A stretch of DNA of 27,016 nt from UBA6019 sp036570145. GTDB lineage: Bacteria; Chloroflexota; Dormibacteria; Dormibacterales; Dormibacteraceae. The notes under the pieces were generated by a model. It had not been told where the DNA came from. It ran no database searches and saw only the letters and a program-made list of their open reading frames with translations. How positions within the stretch are numbered: position 1 is the stretch's first letter; each line of letters starts with the position of its first letter. The stretch lies in NCBI GenBank assembly GCA_036570145.1, contig DATCPJ010000226.1, positions 1 through 27,016 on the forward strand, in the 5' to 3' direction. A program made the position numbers and the translations under genes. This document shows, piece by piece, positions 7,588 through 13,717 of this stretch.

Positions 7588-9317
7588 AGGCGCCTCGACT
7601 GGGGGTAGGGAAAGATGTCGATGATCTCGCCCTCGCGCACGCGCGCCTGGACGTCGTTCCAGAAGGCCGCCCGGTAGAGGTCCCCGTGGCTCCGGCCGAA
7701 GAGGCCGTAGAGGTCCGGGGCCAGCCCCAGGTAGCGGCTCAGCTCGACCGGGAACACATCGCGCGCGCCGACGCCGAACCACGCTTCGTCGGCGTACTCG
7801 TCCTCGTCGCTGCCCGCCGGCATCTCGCGGAAGGTGAAGTCGGTGAGCAGCGATAGCTCGTCGTAGTCGTAGCAGGCGACCCGGCCATGCCGCGTGACGC
7901 CGAAGTTCTTCGGCAGCAGCTCCCCGGGAAAGATGCCGTTGGCGGCCAGGTCCTTGATCGCGTGGCCGAAGTCGAGGACGGCGCGCCGGGCGGCGTCCTC
8001 GGGAGCCTCGCGCAGGTAGAGGTCGAGCGGGGTGACGCGGCGCTCGATGTAGGCGTGGTGGATGATCACCGCGTCCTCGCTGACCGCGACCGTCTCCCCT
8101 GCGTCGCGGGCGAACTCCTCCACCAGCTCGGGGGCGAAGCGGGCCCGGTCGAACTCGAGGTGCTCGAACTCCTGTGCCTCGACCAGGCGGCCGGCGCGGT
8201 CGTGGCGGAAGACGAGGCTGTACTTGTCGCGCACGTCCTGCGGGGTGATCGGCTTGATCGCCGGGAACCGGTTCCGGATTACCTTGAAGACGACGTCGTA
8301 CCCGGGCATGGTGAAGACGACCATCACCATGCCGGGGATGCCGGGGGCAAAGACGAACTGCTCGTCGGTCTTGCGCAGGTGGCGGAGAAGGTCGCGGTAG
8401 AGCTCGGTCTTGCCGTGCTTGTGGTGGCCGAGCGCGATGTACAGCTCGGCGACCGGCTTCTTCGGCATCAGCTCCTTCAGCAGCCGGACCAGGGTGTGAG
8501 TGGGCCCGAGGTCGACGTTGAAGTGGGACTGGGTGAAGCTGAACAGGATGCTGATGTCGTCCTCGTCGGTGAGAGCCGCGTCGACGACGATGCCGCGCTC
8601 GGTGTTGAGGAGGGCCAGCGCGAGCGGGACGGAGGCACCGCCGGCGTGGAGCCGCCCCAGGAGGTAGCCGCCCTTGCGCCGGAAGAAGGGCGCGCGGATG
8701 ACCTCCGCCCGGTCGAGGCGGTCGCCGATTCCGGACGCCTTCAGCTGGGCGGCGATCCGCTTCGCCGCCAGCGCCGCATCACGGCGCGCGTCGGCGTAGG
8801 GCGCGTCCCAGGTGAAGTCGCCGAGCACCGTCTCGATGAAGGCGGCGACGTCGTCGATCGGGTGGTAGAAGCGGCAGAGGCGGTCGGCGGCTTCGACCGA
8901 GGGTGCCTCGAAGTCGGAATCGACGAATTCGACGTCCGGGTTGACGCCGAGGGTGGTGAAGATCCGCCGGGTGACCGAGTTGAAGAACGTCTCGGCGAGC
9001 TCCCAGTCCTCCCGGCCGGCGATCAGCCCCGAGTAGACGGCCTTCGTCCCCGCCCAGACGATGGCGTCGGTGACCCGCTCGGCGAGAGCGGCCCGAACCT
9101 CCATCTCGACGCTGTCGATGATCGAGCCGTAAAGGTCGAGCCGCTCGGCCGCATCCTCGGCGGCGCCCTGCCAGTCGCACTGCTCGAAGCGCGCCTTGGC
9201 GCGCCGGGTGATCTTGTCGAACGCTTCCCGATGGACCTCGAACGCCTCCGCGATGGCGACCGCCGCCAGGTTCGAGAGCCGGCTGGCCGAGAGATCACCG
9301 GTCGCTTGCCACGCCAC
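7572..9317 (-). CDS. aceK: Isocitrate dehydrogenase kinase/phosphatase
   Basis: A 581-residue protein, nearly the length of E. coli AceK (578). AceK phosphorylates and dephosphorylates isocitrate dehydrogenase, steering carbon between the TCA cycle and the glyoxylate shunt. Motifs: FFRRKGGYLLGRL (211-223), the ATP-binding APGIPGM (324-330), MVVFTMPGYDVVFKVI with Lys345, ERRVTPLDLYL (425-435), GHAIKDLAANGIFPG (451-465), KNFGVTRHGRV (470-480), YDYDEL (483-488) and DVFP (520-523). Asp486 and Lys345 align with E. coli D477 and K336. The residue matching catalytic D457 is Glu466 (codon 7920-7922). No aceA, aceB or icd lies nearby. GTG 9317 is preceded by TACGCT at six bases, suggesting a leaderless mRNA. 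Family assignment is secure; full activity is not. Confidence 0.95.
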   Translation of the reverse strand: MAWQATGDLSASRLSNLAAVAIAEAFEVHREAFDKITRRAKARFEQCDWQGAAEDAAERLDLYGSIIDSVEMEVRAALAERVTDAIVWAGTKAVYSGLIAGREDWELAETFFNSVTRRIFTTLGVNPDVEFVDSDFEAPSVEAADRLCRFYHPIDDVAAFIETVLGDFTWDAPYADARRDAALAAKRIAAQLKASGIGDRLDRAEVIRAPFFRRKGGYLLGRLHAGGASVPLALALLNTERGIVVDAALTDEDDISILFSFTQSHFNVDLGPTHTLVRLLKELMPKKPVAELYIALGHHKHGKTELYRDLLRHLRKTDEQFVFAPGIPGMVMVVFTMPGYDVVFKVIRNRFPAIKPITPQDVRDKYSLVFRHDRAGRLVEAQEFEHLEFDRARFAPELVEEFARDAGETVAVSEDAVIIHHAYIERRVTPLDLYLREAPEDAARRAVLDFGHAIKDLAANGIFPGELLPKNFGVTRHGRVACYDYDELSLLTDFTFREMPAGSDEDEYADEAWFGVGARDVFPVELSRYLGLAPDLYGLFGRSHGDLYRAAFWNDVQARVREGEIIDIFPYPQSRRLQPGS

Positions 9318-9323
9318 GCGGCT

Positions 9324-9329
9324 AGCGTA
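9324..9329 (-). promoter_or_regulatory. Probable -10 box of aceK (leaderless)
   Basis: On the minus strand TACGCT ends six bases before the GTG start of aceK, the spacing expected when transcription begins at the start codon itself. No convincing -35 element is seen, and there is no Shine-Dalgarno sequence. Confidence 0.4.
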
Positions 9330-9382
9330 GGGGAAGGTGGACGGGCAGCCCCTCTCGCTTTCTCACGCTTGGGCAAGCCTTG

Positions 9383-9583
9383 CTCCCCCACGGGTGGGGG
9401 AGTACCGGCGCCGCAGGCGCCGGGGTGAGGGCAGCTACAGCAACCAACTGGCATCGTGGTGACCGGTTGCTAAGCGGCCTCACCCTCCCAACTCAGTGCA
9501 GAGGGCGCGGCTTCACCCTCCCCACGCTGTGGGGAGGGCCCAGCATCACCCTCCCCACTCTGTGGGGAGGGCAGGGTGGGGCC
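9383..9583. repeat. Second palindromic CCCTCCCC repeat block
   Basis: Non-coding DNA between the aceK start and the end of the cyclase gene. Hairpins: CTCCCCCA/TGGGGGAG (9383-9402); CCGGCGCC-GCA-GGCGCCGG (9405-9423); two copies of CCCTCCCCAC-N3-GTGGGGAGGG (9516-9538 and 9549-9571). A weaker inverted repeat, AGCAACC/GGTTGCT, spans 9439-9471. GGGGAGGGCAGGGTGGGGCC (9564-9583) is identical to 2539-2558. It is the same dispersed family as the block near 2.5 kb with a different loop sequence, and may terminate the leftward upstream transcription or serve as a REP-like element. Confidence 0.8.
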
Positions 9584-9600
9584 ATCTGCAGGCCTCGGCC

Positions 9601-10425
9601 CTAGTCCAACACCCGAGGCGGCGGGAAGCGGGAAGGTAGATCGTCGACCTCGACCTGGAACAGCGCGATCGGGGCGGGCAGGCCCCGCAGCTGGTGGAGG
9701 CCGAGCTCTCCGAACCTGACACCCTCCGCCGCGGTCCCGACGATCGCGTCCCTGACTTCGACCGAGATCACGATCTGGCCGCCGTGCCCGGATGAGCAGA
9801 TGCGCACCGCCGTGTTGACGTCGAGCCCCACATAGCCGGTCTCGGTGAGAGTCGGACGTCCGGCGTGGAGCCCGATCCGCAGGCGAACCTCGTCGCCCTC
9901 CGGCCAGGCGCGAGCAAGCGACATGCGCTGGATCGCGAGGGCGGCCTGGAGGGCCGCGCGGGCCTCCGCGAAGACCGCGAAGTACTCGTCGGCGCGGGCA
10001 TCCACCTCGTGGCCGCCGGCCTCGGTGATGGACGACCGGTGCAGCTGTCGAGTCTCGGTCAGGACCCCAGGCCAGCGGTCGCCGAGACGCTGCAGGAGCG
10101 GGGTCGAAGCCTCGATGTCGGTCAGCAGGAAGGTCACCAGGCCGACCGGCAGGGTGACCCCGCCCGCTGTTCCCGGCTGCGAGCGGAGCTGTCCTGCGAT
10201 GAAGCCGATCGGCACGATGCCGTACTTCTTCGCCGCCCTCAGCAGCCGGGTGCGCGCCCGGACGCGGGCGTCCTCGTCCTCGAAGCGCATCTGGTTGAAG
10301 CGCGACAGCGCATTCCGGACATGGGCCTCGTCGTTGATCGGCAGGCTCCGGCGGCCCCGGGAGTCGATGTAGGCGAAGGCGCTGTCCGGCAGTTGCGCGC
10401 GCGCCTTCGAGCCAAGCGGGGCCAT
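9601..10425 (-). CDS. Class III adenylate/guanylate cyclase with N-terminal DUF6582-like domain
   Basis: A 274-residue soluble protein. Residues about 8-78 (FAYIDSRGRRSLPINDEAHV, ending KKYGIVPIGFI) match a domain often called DUF6582. Residues about 95-262 are a class III cyclase: metal-binding Asp103 (LLTDIEAST) and Asp146 (ADEYFAVF), and transition-state Asn204 and Arg208 (VNTAVRI), then SSGHGGQIVIS. All four key residues are present, so cyclic nucleotide synthesis is plausible; cAMP is more usual than cGMP, but this is inferred. Start choice: ATG 10425 lies seven bases after TATTGT, favouring it over GTG 10434, which would fall inside the -10 box. It is divergent from the DUF4203-like gene with 26 bp between starts. 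Confidence 0.88.
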   Translation of the reverse strand: MAPLGSKARAQLPDSAFAYIDSRGRRSLPINDEAHVRNALSRFNQMRFEDEDARVRARTRLLRAAKKYGIVPIGFIAGQLRSQPGTAGGVTLPVGLVTFLLTDIEASTPLLQRLGDRWPGVLTETRQLHRSSITEAGGHEVDARADEYFAVFAEARAALQAALAIQRMSLARAWPEGDEVRLRIGLHAGRPTLTETGYVGLDVNTAVRICSSGHGGQIVISVEVRDAIVGTAAEGVRFGELGLHQLRGLPAPIALFQVEVDDLPSRFPPPRVLD

Positions 10426-10432
10426 GGCTGGC

Positions 10433-10438
10433 ACAATA
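10433..10438 (-). promoter_or_regulatory. Probable -10 box of the cyclase gene (leaderless)
   Basis: On the minus strand TATTGT (five of six matches to TATAAT) ends seven bases before ATG 10425. This spacing fits transcription starting at the ATG and argues against translation from GTG 10434. No strong -35 element was found. Confidence 0.45.
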
Positions 10439-10451
10439 GCCGCGACCTCAA

Positions 10452-11201
10452 GTGCAAGACATCTTCATCGGCCTGCTGACCCTCGTGGTCGGCGTCGTGC
10501 TCTGCTTCGGCGGTCACCGCTTCTTCCGCTTCCTGATGGTCCTTGTCGGGATCACCGTCGGGTTCATCCTCGGCGCCTCGGGAGTTGCGGCGATCACCCG
10601 GGGCCAGTTCCTCGACAGCCTCTGGGCCTGGATCGTCGCGATCGTCGTGGGGCTGGCCCTGGGCGGCCTGGCGATCCCCTTCTACGCCGCCGGCGTCGCC
10701 GTCCTCGGCGGCGTTGTCGCCTACCTCGTCGGCAGCGGCGTGATGATCTATCTCGGCTACGGCACCGGGACGCTCACCCAGGCGGTCGGCATCGTCGCCG
10801 GCGCCATGGCGATCGTCCTCATCTACCTGTTCCGGGTCCACCGCCTGGTCGTGCTCGCGGTCACCGCCCTCACCGGCGCGGGAGCGATCCTCGCCGGCGT
10901 CCTGATCCTGCTCGACAAGGTGGCCTTCGACGTTCCGACCGCCACCGACCCGACCGCCGTCCTGCGGAGCACGCCGCTCTGGCTGCTGCTGCTGGTGGTC
11001 CTCTTCCTGGCAGGTATCGGCGCCCAGTGGAGCATCCGCTCCAAGCCCGCGCCGAAGCCGGCGCCGGCGACTGGGACTGCGACTGCCCCCGCGGCAGCCG
11101 CCCCTGCCCCGGTCTCGCCGCCGCCCAGTCCCGACCCCGGGCCGGAGAGCGCGCCCACCGCACCGCCGCCGGAGTCGCCGGAGCAGCCGCCGGCGACTTA
11201 A
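10452..11201 (+). CDS. DUF4203/TMEM198-like multi-pass membrane protein
   Basis: A 249-residue protein from GTG 10452. Roughly residues 1-195 contain about seven hydrophobic, glycine-rich segments (for example LLTLVVGVVLCFGGHRFFRF, then MVLVGITVGFILGASGV), the pattern of DUF4203/TMEM198-like proteins, whose bacterial role is unknown. The last 50 or so residues are a low-complexity Pro/Ala/Ser tail that is probably disordered and cytosolic. No signal peptide cleavage site is evident. Its start lies 26 bp from the divergent cyclase start, and the HTH-ClpN-ABC operon promoter begins immediately after its stop. Function unknown; the family call is moderately sure. Confidence 0.75.
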   Translation: MQDIFIGLLTLVVGVVLCFGGHRFFRFLMVLVGITVGFILGASGVAAITRGQFLDSLWAWIVAIVVGLALGGLAIPFYAAGVAVLGGVVAYLVGSGVMIYLGYGTGTLTQAVGIVAGAMAIVLIYLFRVHRLVVLAVTALTGAGAILAGVLILLDKVAFDVPTATDPTAVLRSTPLWLLLLVVLFLAGIGAQWSIRSKPAPKPAPATGTATAPAAAAPAPVSPPPSPDPGPESAPTAPPPESPEQPPAT

Positions 11202-11248
11202 GCAACCGACGTTGACAAATGCGCCAACCGTCAACTAAGGTTGCTCGC
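11202..11248 (+). promoter_or_regulatory. Promoter with nested dyad operator before the HTH-ClpN-ABC operon
   Basis: TTGACA (11212-11217), an 18-bp spacer, then TAAGGT (11236-11241), seven bases before GTG 11249: a good promoter with the start codon at the expected transcription start. A nested, symmetric dyad overlies it: GCAACC (11202-11207) with GGTTGC (11239-11244), and GTTGAC (11211-11216) with GTCAAC (11230-11235), with three-base gaps on both sides and a 13-base centre. A protein bound here would block both the -35 and -10 elements, as expected of an autoregulating repressor. The likely binder is the HTH protein encoded directly downstream (inference). Confidence 0.65.
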
Positions 11249-11485
11249 GTGGACGCGTCGCTTCCCGAACCGATCGGCGGACCGGCCGATGGCCTGGCCG
11301 CGGTGATGGCCCTGCGAGCCATGACGGATCAGCTCGAAGACACCGAGGTCGAGCGCGCGATGCGCGCCGGTTGGTCGTGGTCGCAGGTGGCCGAGGCTCT
11401 CGGGGTCACGCGCCAGGCCGTCCACAAGAAGCACCTCCGGCGTCTGGTGGCTGCCGGGCTCGATCTCAAGAGGCGAAATGCTTAA
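11249..11485 (+). CDS. Small helix-turn-helix DNA-binding protein
   Basis: A 78-residue protein; GTG 11249 is chosen because an in-frame ATG at 11219 lies between the -35 and -10 elements and would not be transcribed. Residues about 44-60 (SWSQVAEALGVTRQAVHKK) are a clear helix-turn-helix of the kind seen in small actinobacterial regulators; the N-terminal part (VMALRAMTDQLEDTEVERAM) is probably a helical dimerisation element. Its stop overlaps the Clp-N gene by eight bases, and HTH/Clp-N gene pairs are, as I recall, common in Actinomycetota. It is likely the local regulator acting at the dyad just upstream; ligand unknown. Confidence 0.85.
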   Translation: MDASLPEPIGGPADGLAAVMALRAMTDQLEDTEVERAMRAGWSWSQVAEALGVTRQAVHKKHLRRLVAAGLDLKRRNA

Positions 11486-11990
11486 GCAGATCCTGGTCGG
11501 GCACGCCCGCAACGCCATCCCTCAGTACCGTCAGTTCGAGCTCGAGGCCCGGAAGGACGGTGCCCGGTTCATCGAGGCGGAGCACATGCTGCTGGCCCTC
11601 GCGGCGACTTCCGGCACGGAGGCCGGGAGGGTGCTGATCGATGCCGGCCTGGATCACGAGCGACTCGCTGCCGCCCTCCGCGACGAGCAACGGCAGAGCC
11701 TCGCCTTCGCCGGCGTCGAACCGCCGATCGGAGGCCTGCCGGAGGCAACCTTGCTCGATCGCCCGATAACTTTCGGGACCTCGGCGAAGGCTGCGCTCGG
11801 GCGAGCCCTCCATGCTTGCCACGCGCAGCGCTCCCATCGCGCTCGCCTGCAAAGCATCCACCTGCTGATCGGCATCCTCCTGGCGGAATTGGGTACTGTG
11901 CCTCGTGCGCTCGCCATCGCCGGTGTCGATCGTGCCGCTCTCATCTCCCGAGCCAGGGCCGAGGTCGGAGTGACCGCGCCACCATGCTGA
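11478..11990 (+). CDS. Stand-alone Clp N-terminal (Clp-N) domain protein
   Basis: A 170-residue protein made only of a double Clp-N repeat, without the AAA+ modules of ClpA/ClpC. Repeat 1 (about 1-75) has ARKDGARFIEAEHMLLALA; repeat 2 (about 95-165) has FGTSAKAALGRALHACHAQRS and IHLLIGILLAELG. In ClpC the domain docks adaptors and substrates, and in mycobacterial ClpC1 it is the binding site of cyclic peptides such as cyclomarin. A free copy could be an adaptor, a ClpC competitor, a ligand sensor for the HTH partner, or a drug-binding decoy. It overlaps the HTH gene by eight bases and the first ABC gene by seven, with AAGAGG (11468-11473) as ribosome-binding site. Confidence 0.88.
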   Translation: MLKQILVGHARNAIPQYRQFELEARKDGARFIEAEHMLLALAATSGTEAGRVLIDAGLDHERLAAALRDEQRQSLAFAGVEPPIGGLPEATLLDRPITFGTSAKAALGRALHACHAQRSHRARLQSIHLLIGILLAELGTVPRALAIAGVDRAALISRARAEVGVTAPPC

Positions 11991-13717
11991 TCCGGCTCCT
12001 CCGCAACTACCTGCGGCCGTACACCACCCTGCTGCTCGCGGTCACAGCGCTGCAGCTGGTGAGCAGCATGGCGAACCTGTACCTGCCCAGCCTCAACGCC
12101 GACATCATCGACCAGGGGATCGCCAAGGGCGACACCGGCTACATCCTCGCGACCGGCGGCTGGATGCTCCTCGTGACGCTGGTTCAGATCGCCTGCGCGA
12201 TCGCCGCGGTCTACTTCGGCGCCAGGGCGGCGATGAGCTTCGGCCGCGACGTCCGCTCGGCGATCTTCCACCAGGTGGGCACCTTCTCGGCCCGCGAGGT
12301 CTCCCACTTCGGCGCGCCGTCGCTGATCACCCGCAACACCAACGACGTACAGCAGGTGCAGATGCTCGTGGTGATGACCTGCACGATGCTGATCGCGGCG
12401 CCGATCATGTGCGTCGGAGGCATCATCATGGCCCTTCGCCAGGACGTCGGCCTGTCCTGGCTGATGGTCGTCTCGATCCCGGCCCTGGTCGTCGCGATCG
12501 GGCTGATCATCAGCCGGATGGTGCCCCTTTTCCGCGCCATGCAGACCCGGATCGACCTCGTGAACCGCGTGCTCCGCGAGCAGCTGTCCGGCATCCGCGT
12601 CGTGCGCGCCTTCGTCCGCGAACGCGATGAAACGCAGCGCTTCGCCAAGGCCAACCGAGAGCTGACCGGGACCGCGTTGAGCGCCGGGCGGCTGATGGTC
12701 CTCATCTTCCCCACCGTGATGCTGATCCTCAACGCGTCAAGCCTCGCCGTCCTCTGGTTCGGCGCCGGCCGGGTCGACAGCGGCCAGATGCAGATCGGCG
12801 CGCTGACCGCCTTCCTGATGTACCTGATGCTGATCCTGACCTCGGTGATGATGGCCACCTTCATGGCGATCATGATTCCGCGCGCCGCCGTCTGCGCCGA
12901 GCGGATCGCGGAGGTCCTCGACACCCAGTCATCGGTGACCCCGCCGGCCAACCCGGTCAACGAGGTGCACGCACAGGGCGAGCTCGAGTTCCGGGCGGTC
13001 GAGTTCCGCTACCCAGGTGCGGCGGCCCCGGTGCTGCGCGACATCTCCTTCCGCTCCAGCGCCGGCCGGACGACGGCCATCATCGGCAGCACCGGGGCGG
13101 GCAAGACGACCCTGATCTCCCTCGTGACACGGCTCTTCGACGCCACCTCGGGCAGCGTCATGGTCGACGGCGTCGACGTGCGCGAGCTCGACCCCGACCT
13201 CCTCTGGAGGCGTATCGGCCTCGTGCCACAGAAGCCGTACCTGTTCACCGGCACGGTCGCCAGCAATCTCCGCTACGGCAATCCCGAGGCCACCGACGAG
13301 GAGCTCTGGCAGGCCCTCGAGGTCGCCCAGGCGCGCGACTTCGTGGAGGCGATGCCCGGCGGGCTCGAGGGCCCGATCGCGCAGGGCGGCACCAACGTCT
13401 CCGGCGGCCAGCGCCAGCGCTTGGCGATCGCCCGGGCACTGGTGCGCAAGCCGGAGATCTTCCTCTTCGACGACTCCTTCTCGGCTCTCGACCTGGCTAC
13501 CGACGCCCGCCTCCGCGCCGCACTCCGACCCCACGTCAAGAATGCGACGGTCGTGATCGTCGGGCAGCGGGTCTCCACGATCCAGGACGCCGACCAGATC
13601 ATCGTCCTCGAGGACGGGGAGATCGTCGACCTGGGCACCCATCAGGAGCTGCTCGAGACCTGTTCCACCTACCTCGAGATCGTCCAATCGCAGCTCGCCG
13701 CCGAGGCTGCGGCATGA
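11984..13717 (+). CDS. ABC exporter half-transporter with degenerate NBD (TM287/BmrC-like)
   Basis: A 577-residue fusion of a six-helix type-1 exporter domain (about 1-310) and an NBD (about 335-570). Walker A GSTGAGKT is at 368-375, Q-loop Gln at 416, and the ABC signature SGGQ at 473-476. Walker B ends FLFDD, with Asp497 in place of the catalytic Glu, and the switch His is Gln528 (VGQRVSTI). These changes are those of the degenerate-site subunit of heterodimeric multidrug exporters such as TM287/288 and BmrCD; its intact SGGQ serves the partner's active site. ATG 11984 is chosen because it overlaps the Clp-N stop and begins the family N-terminus. Its end overlaps the partner by ATGA. Substrate unknown. 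Confidence 0.93.
   Translation: MLIRLLRNYLRPYTTLLLAVTALQLVSSMANLYLPSLNADIIDQGIAKGDTGYILATGGWMLLVTLVQIACAIAAVYFGARAAMSFGRDVRSAIFHQVGTFSAREVSHFGAPSLITRNTNDVQQVQMLVVMTCTMLIAAPIMCVGGIIMALRQDVGLSWLMVVSIPALVVAIGLIISRMVPLFRAMQTRIDLVNRVLREQLSGIRVVRAFVRERDETQRFAKANRELTGTALSAGRLMVLIFPTVMLILNASSLAVLWFGAGRVDSGQMQIGALTAFLMYLMLILTSVMMATFMAIMIPRAAVCAERIAEVLDTQSSVTPPANPVNEVHAQGELEFRAVEFRYPGAAAPVLRDISFRSSAGRTTAIIGSTGAGKTTLISLVTRLFDATSGSVMVDGVDVRELDPDLLWRRIGLVPQKPYLFTGTVASNLRYGNPEATDEELWQALEVAQARDFVEAMPGGLEGPIAQGGTNVSGGQRQRLAIARALVRKPEIFLFDDSFSALDLATDARLRAALRPHVKNATVVIVGQRVSTIQDADQIIVLEDGEIVDLGTHQELLETCSTYLEIVQSQLAAEAAA

Noticed and set aside
7887..9428. 513-codon plus-strand frame opposite aceK
   Set aside because: It is antisense to a gene with unmistakable AceK motifs; long antisense frames are expected in GC-rich coding DNA, and the translation is Asp/Val/Glu-rich without any family pattern.
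9439..9471. AGCAACC/GGTTGCT inverted repeat as a second site for the HTH protein
   Set aside because: Only the six-base half-site GCAACC matches the 11202-11244 dyad, the spacing differs (19 versus 31 bases), and no promoter is evident; probably chance.
11219..11248. Upstream ATG for the HTH gene
   Set aside because: It lies between the -35 and -10 elements of the apparent promoter, so it would not be on the transcript.
11816..11983. Upstream extension of the first ABC half-transporter
   Set aside because: It is an out-of-frame reading of the Clp-N gene, rich in Arg/Ser/Pro; the ABC N-terminus starts at ATG 11984.
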